This document shows positions 1 through 10,897 of a stretch of 64,000 nucleotides of DNA, piece by piece. This DNA comes from Immundisolibacter cernigliae (GTDB lineage Bacteria > Pseudomonadota > Gammaproteobacteria > Immundisolibacterales > Immundisolibacteraceae). The stretch is taken from positions 930,001-994,000 of the forward strand of contig NZ_CP014671.1 in the NCBI RefSeq assembly GCF_001697225.1, given 5' to 3'. Below the pieces are notes generated by a model. That model had not been told where the DNA came from and searched no databases. It saw only the letters and a list, made by a program, of their open reading frames with translations. Position 1 is the stretch's first letter. Every line of letters starts with the position of its first letter. Position numbers and translations under genes: made by a program.

Positions 1-351
1 GCCGGGCAGCAACTCGCCGTCCGCGAAGCGCTGCACGCGCCCGGCGACCAGACCCAGGCCGGGCACACCGCCGTCTTCCTCGCTGAACTCCAGCAGCGCC
101 TGCAGGCCAAGACAAATACCCAGGAATGGTTTGTTCAGCGCCGCCTCGCGCACCGCCTCGGCGAGGCCGTGACCGGCCAGGCGGGCGACACACGAGCCCA
201 TCGCGCCCTGACCGGGAAACACCACCCGCGCCGCGCGGCGGATCACGGCCGGGTCGCCACTGACCCGCACGCGCGCACCGACGTGCTCCAGCGCCTTGGC
301 CACCGACCGCAGGTTGCCCATGCCAAAGTCGATGACGACGGTGTCATTCAT
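1..351 (-). CDS. hisH: Imidazole glycerol phosphate synthase, glutaminase subunit HisH (partial, C-terminus off the window)
   Basis: HisH releases ammonia from glutamine and channels it to HisF for imidazole-glycerol-phosphate formation in histidine synthesis. The visible 117 codons begin MNDTVVIDFGMGNLRS, followed by a Gly-rich oxyanion region (FPGQGAMG) and the nucleophile motif GICLGLQ with the catalytic cysteine. These are hallmarks of class I glutamine amidotransferases. The start ATG at 351 lies 29 nt after the hisB stop, so the gene is co-transcribed with hisB. The catalytic His/Glu end is beyond base 1. The assignment is firm from motifs and position in the his cluster. Confidence 0.93.
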   Translation of the reverse strand, partial: MNDTVVIDFGMGNLRSVAKALEHVGARVRVSGDPAVIRRAARVVFPGQGAMGSCVARLAGHGLAEAVREAALNKPFLGICLGLQALLEFSEEDGGVPGLGLVAGRVQRFADGELLPG

Positions 352-380
352 GGCGCGTCAGGAAAACCGGCCGGTTGCTG

Positions 381-977
381 TCAAAGACTGCCCTTGGTCG
401 ACGGCACACTGCCGGCGGCCCGCGGATCGATGGCCAAGGCCGCACGCAGTGCCCGGCCGAAGGCCTTGAACACGGTCTCGGCGATGTGGTGCGCGTTGCC
501 GCCACGCAGGCAGTCGATGTGCAGCGTCACCAGGGCATGGTTGACGAAGCCCTGGAAGAACTCGCGCAGCAGGTCGACGTCGAAGTCCCCCACCCGGGCC
601 CGCGGATAGTCCACCGCGTAGACCAGCCCCGGCCGGCCGGAACAGTCCAGCACCACCCGTGACAGCGCCTCGTCGAGCGGCACGTAGGCGTGGCCGTAGC
701 GGGTGATGCCGGCGCGGTCGCCCAGCGCCTGCTGCACGGCCTGGCCGAGTGTGATGCCGATGTCTTCCACCGTGTGGTGGGCGTCGATGTGCAGGTCGCC
801 GGTGGCCTCGACCGTGATGTCGAGCCCGCCGTGGCGGGCCACCTGTTCGAGCATGTGGTCCAGGAACGGCAGGCCGCTGGCCAGCTTCGAGGCGCCGCTG
901 CCGTCCAGATTCACCTGAACCCGGATGTCGGTCTCGCGGGTGGTGCGCCGGATGTCGGCGCTGCGCTGGCTGTTCAT
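381..977 (-). CDS. hisB: Imidazoleglycerol-phosphate dehydratase HisB (monofunctional)
   Basis: This enzyme dehydrates imidazole glycerol phosphate to imidazole acetol phosphate in the cytoplasmic histidine pathway. The 198-residue product has the metal-binding histidine motifs typical of the family: [17 protein letters not shown] and [11 protein letters not shown] near the N-terminus, and [18 protein letters not shown] near the C-terminus. The length matches the single-domain enzyme, so the phosphatase domain fused to it in enteric bacteria is absent. The ATG at 977 overlaps the hisC stop in an ATGA junction, implying translational coupling. Start choice is clear because the family N-terminus (RRTTRETDI) follows directly. 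Confidence 0.96.
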   Translation of the reverse strand: MNSQRSADIRRTTRETDIRVQVNLDGSGASKLASGLPFLDHMLEQVARHGGLDITVEATGDLHIDAHHTVEDIGITLGQAVQQALGDRAGITRYGHAYVPLDEALSRVVLDCSGRPGLVYAVDYPRARVGDFDVDLLREFFQGFVNHALVTLHIDCLRGGNAHHIAETVFKAFGRALRAALAIDPRAAGSVPSTKGSL

Positions 978-2080
978 ACCGTACCGGTCAAATGCGCCCG
1001 CAGGGCGGCAAGCAGGGCCTCGTTCTCGGCCGCCGTGCCGACCGTCACCCGCAGGCAATCGGTCAGCAGCGGATGGCCGCCATGGACGTTCTTGACCAGT
1101 ATACCGGCCTGTTGCAGCGCCCCGTGCGCGGCCGGCGCCTGACCGGGCGGCAGACGCAGCAGGATGAAATTGGCGTCGCTCGGGTAGACCGTGACGCCCG
1201 GCAGGGCCTTCAGTTCCTGCGACAGGCGATGGCGCTGCTCGCAGATGCGCGCCGCCTCGCCGGCCAGCCGGTCCGCGTGGGCCAACGCGAACTGCGCAGA
1301 CAGCTGCGTCAGGGTGTTGATGTTGTACGGCAGCCGAGCCTTGTCGAACTGCGCCAGCCAGTCGGGATGGCCGATCAGATAGCCCAGCCGCAGGCCGGCC
1401 AGCCCCACCTTGGACAGCGTGCGCAGCACCAGCAGATGATTGAACTCCAGCAGCCAGGGCAACACGCTGCGCCCGGCGAACGGGAAGTAGGCCTCGTCCA
1501 CCACCACCAGGCCGGGCGCGGCGCCGATCAGCGCGCGCAGCTCGGCCGGATCGAACAGCCCGGCCGTCGGATTGTTCGGACAGGCCAGATAAATCAGCGC
1601 CGGCTGGTGGCGCTCGATGGCCGCCCGCATGGCCGGCAGGTCCAGACCGAAATCCGCCCGCAGCGGCACGTCGATCACCCCCAGGCCCGCCACGCGCGCG
1701 ATCAGCGAGTACATCGAGAAGGTCGGCGTGGGCAGCAACACGCTGGCGCCGGGCCGGGCCAGACAGATGTCGATCAGCTGGATCAGCTCGTCCGAACCGT
1801 TGCCCAGCAGCAGCCCGCAGCCGGGCGGTACGCCCGCCTGGCGCGCCAGGGCCTGCACCAGCTCGGCCGGGTGCGGCAACGGGTAGCGGTTCAGTTCCAC
1901 GCCACGCAGGCCGGCCAGCCATTCTTCCTCGAGCCCACCCGGCCACGGATAGGGATTCTCCATGGCATCCAGCTTGAGCAGGCCCGCCGCCGGCGGCACG
2001 TGGTAGGCACTCAGTGCCCGAATTTCCGGCCGCAGCAAGGCGTCGATGCGCGCGGCCGTCGATGCCGTCGATCGGGTCAC
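974..2080 (-). CDS. hisC: Histidinol-phosphate aminotransferase HisC
   Basis: PLP-dependent transamination of imidazole acetol phosphate to histidinol phosphate. The 368-residue protein has the fold-type I aminotransferase layout: substrate region NPYPWPGG near residue 45, LGNGSDELI (phosphate/PLP binding), [17 protein letters not shown], and the PLP lysine in [16 protein letters not shown]. The start is GTG at 2080, which forms a GTGA overlap with the hisD stop. No ATG gives a sensible N-terminus. The gene lies between hisD and hisB, as in many gammaproteobacteria. Confidence 0.95.
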   Translation of the reverse strand: MTRSTASTAARIDALLRPEIRALSAYHVPPAAGLLKLDAMENPYPWPGGLEEEWLAGLRGVELNRYPLPHPAELVQALARQAGVPPGCGLLLGNGSDELIQLIDICLARPGASVLLPTPTFSMYSLIARVAGLGVIDVPLRADFGLDLPAMRAAIERHQPALIYLACPNNPTAGLFDPAELRALIGAAPGLVVVDEAYFPFAGRSVLPWLLEFNHLLVLRTLSKVGLAGLRLGYLIGHPDWLAQFDKARLPYNINTLTQLSAQFALAHADRLAGEAARICEQRHRLSQELKALPGVTVYPSDANFILLRLPPGQAPAAHGALQQAGILVKNVHGGHPLLTDCLRVTVGTAAENEALLAALRAHLTGTV

Positions 2081-3372
2081 GACTGCTCCAGCCGGCATTC
2101 GGCCGAGCGCGCGTGGGCGCTCAGACCCTCGCCACGGGCAAGCTGCGCGGCCAGCGGCGCCAGCGCCGCAGCGCCGGCGGCGCTCAGACCGATCAGGCTG
2201 CTGCGCTTCTGGAAGTCGTACACGCCCAGCGGCGAGCTGAAGCGCGCCGTGCGCGCCGTCGGCAGCACGTGGTTGGGTCCGGCGCAGTAATCGCCGATGG
2301 CTTCCGGCGAGTAGGCACCCAGAAATATCGCCCCGGCGTGGCGAATATGCGGCAACAGGGCCTGCGGGTCGGCGACCGCCAGTTCCAGGTGCTCGGGCGC
2401 AAGATCGCTGGCCAGCGTGGCTGCCTCGACCAGATCGCGCGTCAGAATCAGCGCCCCGTGCTGGCGCAGCGCCGCCTCGACGATGGCGTGGCGTTCCAGC
2501 CCCGGCAGCAGGGCCGCCATGCGCTCGGCCACCCGGTCCAGATAGGCCGCATCCGGGCACAGCAGGATGGACCGCGCCTGCTCGTCGTGCTCGGCCTGCG
2601 CGAACAGGTCGTAGGCCAGCCAGTCGGCCGGGGCGCTGCCGTCGGCGACGATCACGACTTCCGACGGGCCGGCGATCATGTCGATGCCGACGGTGCCGAA
2701 CACCTGCCGCTTGGCGGCCGCCACGTAGCGGTTGCCCGGACCGACGATCTTGTCCACGGCCGGGACGGTCGCTGTGCCGTAGGCCAGCGCCGCCACCGCC
2801 TGCGCACCGCCGATGCGAAACACCCGATCCGCGCCGGCGATCCCCGCCGCCGCCAGCACCAGCGGGTTCTCGATACCACCCGGGGTGGGCGACACCATGA
2901 TGATTTCAGCAACCCCCGCCACCTTGGCCGGAATGACGTTCATCAGCACGCTCGACGGGTACGCCGCCTTGCCGCCCGGCACATACACGCCGACCCGGTC
3001 CAGCGGCGTCACACGCTGGCCGAGCACGCTGCCATCGGCTTCGGTGTACTGCCAGGACTCCTGGCGCTGGCGCTGGTGGTAAGCGCGCACGCGCCCGGCA
3101 GCGGCTTGCAGCGCGCTGCGCTGGGCAGGCGTAATCGCCGCCACGGCCGCGTCGAGGCGCGTGCGGGGGATTTCGAGGTCGTCTGCGCCGGCAGGAATCC
3201 AGCCGTCGAAGCGACGCGTGCAGTCCAGCAGCGCCTCATCGCCGTGCTCGCGCACCGCGCTCAGGATCGCCTGCACCGGCGCCTGGACTTCGAGATCGTC
3301 CGGCGCGCCAGCGGCCAGCAAGTTGGCGAAAGCGGCCTCGAAACCGGCCGCCCGACTGTCAAGCCGGCGCAT
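2077..3372 (-). CDS. hisD: Histidinol dehydrogenase HisD
   Basis: Two-step NAD-dependent, zinc-dependent oxidation of histidinol to histidine. The 431 residues match the family length. Visible hallmarks are [16 protein letters not shown], the PTPGG region, the glycine-rich [32 protein letters not shown] (zinc-ligand region) and APEHLEL. The ATG at 3372 overlaps the end of hisG by 14 nt, and the stop overlaps the hisC start, so this is an internal gene of one operon. Confidence 0.96.
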   Translation of the reverse strand: MRRLDSRAAGFEAAFANLLAAGAPDDLEVQAPVQAILSAVREHGDEALLDCTRRFDGWIPAGADDLEIPRTRLDAAVAAITPAQRSALQAAAGRVRAYHQRQRQESWQYTEADGSVLGQRVTPLDRVGVYVPGGKAAYPSSVLMNVIPAKVAGVAEIIMVSPTPGGIENPLVLAAAGIAGADRVFRIGGAQAVAALAYGTATVPAVDKIVGPGNRYVAAAKRQVFGTVGIDMIAGPSEVVIVADGSAPADWLAYDLFAQAEHDEQARSILLCPDAAYLDRVAERMAALLPGLERHAIVEAALRQHGALILTRDLVEAATLASDLAPEHLELAVADPQALLPHIRHAGAIFLGAYSPEAIGDYCAGPNHVLPTARTARFSSPLGVYDFQKRSSLIGLSAAGAAALAPLAAQLARGEGLSAHARSAECRLEQS

Positions 3373-4000
3373 CGGCCACCTGCCGCGTCAGGGCTTCCAG
3401 TGCGCCGATCAGCTGTTCCAGCGCGGGCTGCTTGAGCTTCATCGAGGCCCGGTTCACGACCAGGCGCGAGCTGATGTTGGCGATATGCGCCAGCGGCGCC
3501 AGGCCGTTGGCGCGCAGCGTGTTGCCGGTATCGACCAGGTCCACGATGCAGTCGGCCAGGCCCACCAGCGGCGCCAGTTCCATCGAGCCGTACAGCTTGA
3601 TCGGCTCCACCTGCACGCCGCGCTCGGCGTAGTAGCGCTGGGTGATGTTCAGGTACTTGGTCGCCACGCGCAGGCGACCGGTCGGCAGCGCCACGTCTGC
3701 GCGTCCGCACACCATCAGCCGGCAGCGGGCTATCCCCAGGTCCAACGGCTCGTACAGACCCTCTCCGCCGTGCTCAAGCAGCACGTCCTTGCCGGCGATG
3801 CCGGCGTCAGCCGCGCCGTAAGCGACGTAGGTCGGCACGTCGGTGGCACGGATGATGATCAGCTGCACGCCCGGTGCTGTGGTATCGACGATCAGCCGCC
3901 GGCCGATGTCGCCCGCCGGCGCAATTCCCACCCGCGCCAGCAGCGGCAGGGTCTCGTCCAGGATGCGGCCCTTGGAAACCGCGATGCGCAGACCTTCCAT
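3359..4000 (-). CDS. hisG: ATP phosphoribosyltransferase HisG, short form
   Basis: First committed step of histidine synthesis: ATP plus PRPP to phosphoribosyl-ATP. The N-terminus [18 protein letters not shown] and the PRPP loop [14 protein letters not shown] are diagnostic. At 213 residues it is the short form, which lacks the C-terminal regulatory domain of the long enzyme. Short-form enzymes are known to need the HisS-like partner HisZ for activity and histidine feedback. No hisZ is present in this window. The gene follows murA by 7 nt (4001-4007), so it may be read from the murA transcript. Confidence 0.95.
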   Translation of the reverse strand: MEGLRIAVSKGRILDETLPLLARVGIAPAGDIGRRLIVDTTAPGVQLIIIRATDVPTYVAYGAADAGIAGKDVLLEHGGEGLYEPLDLGIARCRLMVCGRADVALPTGRLRVATKYLNITQRYYAERGVQVEPIKLYGSMELAPLVGLADCIVDLVDTGNTLRANGLAPLAHIANISSRLVVNRASMKLKQPALEQLIGALEALTRQVADAPA

Positions 4001-4007
4001 GACTGAC

Positions 4008-5646
<1,639 letters not shown>

Positions 5647-5677
5647 GGCCATGACCTCACGTGGGGGAGTGGGAGGT

Positions 5678-5914
5678 TTAACGCTGTTCCCAGGCGGCGC
5701 GCGTGAAGGTGCGCAGCGACAGGGCGTGCACCGCATCGTCGTGCATCTGCCCGGCCAAAGCCTGGTAGACCATCTGGTGCTGCTGCACCAGCCGCTTGCC
5801 GGCGAAGGCGTCACACACCACCACCGCCTCGAAATGGCGACCGTCGCCGTCGACAAGGGCCAGCGAGTCCGGCAGGCCCTTTTCGATGAGTTGCTTGATG
5901 GTTGCAGGGTCCAT
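5678..5914 (-). CDS. ibaG: BolA-family protein IbaG
   Basis: Small BolA-like protein of 78 residues (MDPATIKQLIEKGLP). The family conserved stretch is HHxx-like: GRHFEAVVVCDAFAGKRLVQQHQMVYQAL, ending with ALSLRTFT. BolA proteins pair with CGFS glutaredoxins in iron-sulfur trafficking. IbaG (YrbA) is the paralogue encoded next to murA and the mla genes, which matches this location. The downstream grxD gene begins 26 nt after the stop (TAA, 5680-5678). The ATG start at 5914 gives the expected N-terminus. Confidence 0.9.
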   Translation of the reverse strand: MDPATIKQLIEKGLPDSLALVDGDGRHFEAVVVCDAFAGKRLVQQHQMVYQALAGQMHDDAVHALSLRTFTRAAWEQR

Positions 5915-5979
5915 GACCGGGACTCTTGGCGTGCAGATCGCAACTGGGGAAGCGCAGGAGCAGCGGCGCCTTCCGGGCC

Positions 5980-6747
5980 TCAGCCGCGCAGCTTGTAGCC
6001 GCGCGAAAGCAGGCGCAGGCACAGTATACACAAGGCCGCATTGGCCCCGGCCATGACCGCCACGCTCAGCCACGGCGATACGTCCGAGTGGCCGAAAAAG
6101 CCGTACCGGAACCCGTCGATCAGATAGAAAAAGGGATTCGCGCGCGACAGCGCCTGCCAGGCCGGCGGCAGACTGTGGATGGAATAGAACACGCCGCTCA
6201 GATACGTCAGCGGCAGAATCACGAAATTCTGCACCGTTGCCACCTGGTCGAACTTGTCGGCCCAGATGCCGGCCAGCAGGCCGCAGGTGGCCAGCAGCCC
6301 GCCTCCGAGCAGGCCGAACACGAGCAGCAGCAGCGGATGCACCACCGTCGCGCCCAGATAGAAGAAGGCCACCACGTAGACGCCGATGCTGACCACCACC
6401 GCCCGCACCAGCGCCGCGCCCACGAAGGCGAGATAGAACTCCAGATGCGACAGCGGCGCCAGCAGCACGAACACGATGTTGCCGGTGACCTTCGAGAAAA
6501 TCAGGCTGGACGAGGTGTTGGCGAACGCGTTCTGGATGATGGTCATCATCATCAGACCCGGCACCAGAAACTGCGGATAGCTGACGCCGGGATACACCTC
6601 CACCCGACCGGCCAGCGCATGCGAGAAGATGAACAGGTACAGCAGCGCGCTGATTACCGGCGCGGTCACGGTCTGCATGAACACGACCGTGAAGCGCTTG
6701 ACCTCCTTCAGGAACAGCGTCCACAGGCCGGGCCAGTTGCCGATCAT
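5980..6747 (-). CDS. ABC-2 type transporter permease (YadH-like)
   Basis: Integral membrane subunit of an ABC exporter. The 255-residue protein has about six hydrophobic segments and the ABC-2 family features FLVPGLMMMTIIQNAFANTSSS, LTYLSGVFYSIHSLPPAWQ and NPFFYLIDGFRYGFFG, very like E. coli YadH. ATG 6747 is chosen over the upstream GTG (6765) because GAAGG lies 7 nt before it and it clears the preceding stop. It pairs with the ATPase gene just upstream. The substrate is unknown for this family. The pair is inserted between mlaB and ibaG. Confidence 0.92.
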   Translation of the reverse strand: MIGNWPGLWTLFLKEVKRFTVVFMQTVTAPVISALLYLFIFSHALAGRVEVYPGVSYPQFLVPGLMMMTIIQNAFANTSSSLIFSKVTGNIVFVLLAPLSHLEFYLAFVGAALVRAVVVSIGVYVVAFFYLGATVVHPLLLLVFGLLGGGLLATCGLLAGIWADKFDQVATVQNFVILPLTYLSGVFYSIHSLPPAWQALSRANPFFYLIDGFRYGFFGHSDVSPWLSVAVMAGANAALCILCLRLLSRGYKLRG

Positions 6748-6757
6748 GCCGCGACCT

Positions 6758-7683
<926 letters not shown>

Positions 7684-7687
<4 letters not shown>

Positions 7688-7977
7688 GGAGCAGCCAGGC
7701 TGGCGTCGATCTGATCCAGTTCGCTCACCTCGGCCAGGCTGCGCAGCGCCGCAGGAACGGCGGTGAATTCCACCTGTACGCCCTTTTGCCGGCCCAGGCG
7801 CAGCCACTCCACCAGCAGCGCCAGCGCTGCACTGTCGACCGCGGTGACGCCGGAAAGATCGAAGCTCAGCCGCTGGCGGGGCCGAAACAGCGGCGCGCTG
7901 TCCGCCAGGCGCGCGCTCACGGTCGCAAAGGTCAGCGGACCGTCGACCCGCACCCGGCCATCCGCGTCGACGTTCAT
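7684..7977 (-). CDS. mlaB: STAS-domain protein MlaB
   Basis: Cytoplasmic STAS-domain subunit that binds the MlaF ATPase in the MlaFEDB phospholipid transporter. The 97-residue protein has the STAS core SFDLSGVTAVDSAALALLVEWLRLGR, including the conserved D-S pair, and a C-terminal helix. The ATG at 7977 follows the mlaC stop by 10 nt. It is the last of the five consecutive mla genes. Sequence conservation of MlaB proteins is low, so the assignment rests on the STAS core plus position. Confidence 0.88.
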
Positions 7978-7987
7978 TGCGCGCCGA

Positions 7988-8596
7988 TCAGGAGTTGGCG
8001 CTGCGGTTGCGCTCGGACAGCTGCTTGAGCAGGCCATCCATGCCGTCGCGCTTGATGATGGCCGAATACTCGGACCGATAGGTCACCACCAGGCTGACGT
8101 TCTCGATGATCACGTCATACACCTTCCACTCGCCGCTGCGGTTGGTGAGCAGGTAGTCCACGCTCACCTTGGGACCGTCGGGACGGATGATCTCGGTACG
8201 CACGGTGACCCGATCGGCCCCGGCCGGCGCCTGCGCCGGCAGGTAATTGAGCTTCTCGCTGTCGTACTGGCGCAGCGCCGTGCCGTAGGTGCGCAGCAGC
8301 AGGTCCGAGAATTCGGCGATGAACTGCTCGCGCTGGGCCGGCGTGGCGGTGCGCCAGTTGGCGCCCAGCACCCACTGCGCGGTGCGCTCGCGGTCCAGGC
8401 GCGGGAACACCACTTCGCGTACCAGCGCGAACAGCGCATGGTCATCCTGGTAGCGGGCCCGGTCGCTGCGCAGGCTGTCGAGCACCCGCTCGGCCGTGTT
8501 GCGAACCACCGCTGCCGGATCATCGGCCGCCGAAACGAGCATCGTTGTGCCGCTCAAGGCCAGGCCCAGCAGGGCCGCGGCGAAACGCTTGATCAT
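7988..8596 (-). CDS. mlaC: Periplasmic phospholipid-binding protein MlaC
   Basis: Soluble periplasmic shuttle of the Mla pathway that moves phospholipid between the outer-membrane MlaA complex and the inner-membrane MlaFEDB complex. The 202-residue precursor begins MIKRFAAALLGLALSGTTMLVSA, a clear Sec signal peptide. The mature part contains the MlaC/Ttg2D hallmarks AQREQFIAEFSDLLLRTYGTAL and the EWKVYDVIIENVSLVVTYRSEY stretch. The start at ATG 8596 touches the mlaD stop (TGATG); GTG 8599 is an alternative. Confidence 0.95.
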   Translation of the reverse strand: MIKRFAAALLGLALSGTTMLVSAADDPAAVVRNTAERVLDSLRSDRARYQDDHALFALVREVVFPRLDRERTAQWVLGANWRTATPAQREQFIAEFSDLLLRTYGTALRQYDSEKLNYLPAQAPAGADRVTVRTEIIRPDGPKVSVDYLLTNRSGEWKVYDVIIENVSLVVTYRSEYSAIIKRDGMDGLLKQLSERNRSANS

Positions 8597-9075
8597 CACT
8601 TGCTTCCCTCTTTGTCACTCTTGCCGGCCTGCCCGTACAGGAACTGGCCGATCAGCTGCTCGATCACCAGTGCCGACTGGGTGATTTCGATTTCGTCACC
8701 GTCCTTGAGCGGGTCCGGCGCGCCGCCCGGATCGAGGCCGATGAATTGTTCGCCGATCAGGCCGGCGGTACGGATCGCCGCCACCGTGTCCTGCGGCAGG
8801 TTGTCGTAGCGGGCGGTAATGGCCAGTTTGACCACCGCCTTGAACTGTTCGTTGTCGAAATCGATGGCTGCCACGCGCCCGACCCGCACGCCGGCCACCG
8901 TGACCGGCGCCCGCACGCGCAGGCTGCCGATGTTCTCGAAGCGCGCCACCACGGTATAGGCGTCGCCATCGCGATACTCGGCCAGGTTGCTCGCCCGCAC
9001 CGACAAAAAAGCCAGCGCCGCCAGACCCAGCGCCACGAACAGACCGACCCACAACTCGACGGTACGCGATTGCAT
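8596..9075 (-). CDS. mlaD: MCE-domain lipid transport protein MlaD
   Basis: Inner-membrane anchored MCE protein that forms the periplasmic ring of the MlaFEDB transporter. One N-terminal transmembrane helix (about residues 7-27, LWVGLFVALGLAALAFLSV) is followed by a single MCE domain containing VTVAGVRVGRV and LIGEQFIGLDPG. The 159-residue length matches the family. It lies between mlaE and mlaC in the canonical order. Confidence 0.96.
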   Translation of the reverse strand: MQSRTVELWVGLFVALGLAALAFLSVRASNLAEYRDGDAYTVVARFENIGSLRVRAPVTVAGVRVGRVAAIDFDNEQFKAVVKLAITARYDNLPQDTVAAIRTAGLIGEQFIGLDPGGAPDPLKDGDEIEITQSALVIEQLIGQFLYGQAGKSDKEGSK

Positions 9076-9090
9076 GAAAGCGGATTCTCC

Positions 9091-9873
9091 TCAGGGCTCG
9101 CCGAACATCAGCGCGGTGAGCAAAAAGTCTGCGCCCAGTACCGCCAGCGAGGCGGTCACGACGGTGCGCGTGGTGGCGCGACCGACCCCTTCCGCGGTCG
9201 GCACCGCATCGTAGCCCTCGAACACCGCAACCCAGGTCACCACGGCGCCGAACACCACGCTCTTGATGACGCCGTTCAGGATGTCGTCGAAGAAATCGAC
9301 GCCGCTTTCCATGTGCGACCAGTAGGGCGCAGGGTCCAGTCCCAGCAGCTTCACCCCGACCAGATAGCCGCCCAGAATGCCGACCGCGCTGAACACCGCC
9401 GCCAGCAGCGGCAGACTGATGAAGCCGGCCAGCCAGCGCGGCGCCAGCACGCGCCGGAACGGGTCCACGGCCATCATTTCAAGCGCCGACAACTGCTCGG
9501 TGGCCTTCATCAGGCCGATCTCGGCGGTCAAGGCCGAACCGGCACGGCCGGCGAACAGCAGGGCGCTCAGAACCGGCCCCAGCTCCCGCACCAGCGACAA
9601 CGCCACCACGATGCCAAGGCTGCTCTCGGAGCCGAAATCGACCAGCGTATTGTAGCCCTGCAGGCCCAGCACCATGCCCACGAACAGGCCGGACACCAGG
9701 ATGATGACCAGCGACAGCACGCCGACGCTGAACACCTGCTTGGCCAGGCGCCGCGGCGCCAGGAACTGCGCCGGCACCGCCGCCAACAGCGGCAACAGGA
9801 ACCCGCCGGCCCGGCCGAGTCGGGCCAGACCCTCCAGCGTGCGCGCGCCCAGCCCTTGCAACGGACCGATCAC
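9091..9873 (-). CDS. mlaE: Phospholipid ABC transporter permease MlaE
   Basis: Integral membrane permease of the Mla phospholipid transporter. The 260-residue protein contains the MlaE/YrbE family core: GMVLGLQGYNTLVDFGSE, LVRELGPVLSALLFAGRAGSALTAEIG, and several hydrophobic helices. The start is GTG at 9873, forming a GTGA overlap with the mlaF stop, which supports translational coupling. It is followed by mlaD after 15 nt. Confidence 0.95.
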   Translation of the reverse strand: MIGPLQGLGARTLEGLARLGRAGGFLLPLLAAVPAQFLAPRRLAKQVFSVGVLSLVIILVSGLFVGMVLGLQGYNTLVDFGSESSLGIVVALSLVRELGPVLSALLFAGRAGSALTAEIGLMKATEQLSALEMMAVDPFRRVLAPRWLAGFISLPLLAAVFSAVGILGGYLVGVKLLGLDPAPYWSHMESGVDFFDDILNGVIKSVVFGAVVTWVAVFEGYDAVPTAEGVGRATTRTVVTASLAVLGADFLLTALMFGEP

Positions 9874-10697
9874 GACGCATCCGCCAGCAGGTCGTCGCGG
9901 TACTCGACCGCCGGGTAGTGAAAATGCACCGGGCCGTCGGGCTCGCCGCTCAGGAACTGGTGCACCATCGGTTCGGTCGAGGCCAGCAGATCCTCGGGTT
10001 TTCCATGGCCGATCACCTTGCCCTGCGCGATCACGTAGGCGTAATCGGCGATGCGGCAGGTCTCATGGATGTCATGCGACACCACCAGACTGGTCAGGCC
10101 AAGCGCCCGGTTCAGGGCGGCAATCAGCCGCGTCAGGATGCCCATGGAAATCGGATCCTGCCCGGTGAACGGTTCGTCGTAGAGGATCAGCATCGGGTCC
10201 AGCGCGATGGCCCGCGCCAGCGCCACGCGCCGCGCCATGCCGCCGGACAGCTCGCTCGCCATCAGGTCGCGCGCGCCGCGCAGGCCGACCGCCTGCAGCT
10301 TCATCAGCACCAGCGAGCGCAGCAGCGCCGGCGACAGGTCGGTGTGCTCGCGCACCGGGTAGGCCACGTTGTCGAACACGTTCAGGTCCGTCAGCAGCGC
10401 ACCGCTCTGGAACAGCATGCCGATCTGCTTGCGCAGCGCGTACAGGTCCGACCTGGACAAGGTGGTCACTTCCTGGCCGGCCACCTTGATGGAGCCGGCC
10501 TGCGGCCTGAGCACACCGCTGATCAGCTTCAGCAGCGTGGTCTTGCCGGTGCCGCTGGGGCCCATCACGGCGGTGATCCTGCCGCGCGGGATATCGAGGT
10601 CCACCCGGTCGAAGATGATCCGCGCGCCGCGCCGGAAACTGAGGCCACGGATCTGGATCAGCGGCTCAGCGGCGACACTGTCTTGGTTGTTATTCAT
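9870..10697 (-). CDS. mlaF: Phospholipid ABC transporter ATP-binding protein MlaF
   Basis: ATPase of the MlaFEDB complex. Walker A is GPSGTGKTT, the signature is ELSGGMARR, Walker B is MLILYDEPFTGQDP, and the H-loop is VVSHDIHETCRIAD. Length is 275 aa. The ATG at 10697 is the first good start after the intergenic gap and opens the long minus-strand operon running through murA and possibly the his genes. No strong Shine-Dalgarno is visible before it. Confidence 0.95.
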   Translation of the reverse strand: MNNNQDSVAAEPLIQIRGLSFRRGARIIFDRVDLDIPRGRITAVMGPSGTGKTTLLKLISGVLRPQAGSIKVAGQEVTTLSRSDLYALRKQIGMLFQSGALLTDLNVFDNVAYPVREHTDLSPALLRSLVLMKLQAVGLRGARDLMASELSGGMARRVALARAIALDPMLILYDEPFTGQDPISMGILTRLIAALNRALGLTSLVVSHDIHETCRIADYAYVIAQGKVIGHGKPEDLLASTEPMVHQFLSGEPDGPVHFHYPAVEYRDDLLADAS

Positions 10698-10723
10698 GGA
10701 GGGGTGTGCGGCAAGGGCGCGCA

Positions 10724-10753
10724 AGTCTCGGCCTTGCCCGCGGGCACTGTCAA
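10724..10753 (-). promoter_or_regulatory. Candidate promoter of the mla operon
   Basis: On the minus strand a perfect TTGACA (-35, plus coordinates 10748-10753) is followed after 18 nt by GAGACT (10724-10729), a weak -10. This would start transcription about 20 nt before the mlaF ATG. The -35 match is exact but the -10 shares only three of six consensus bases, so this is a candidate only. Confidence 0.4.
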
Positions 10754-10897
10754 CCGGCTGTAATTTCTGGAACCGCCATGCGCCGACGTCGCCTGCCAGA
10801 CCTGCGACGGCCGTTCGCACGCGCTGGCTCGTGGCGTTTGTGGCAAGCCGCGACGGCTGTTGGCCCAACGCGCGCGACGGTCAACAGAGGTGGAAAC

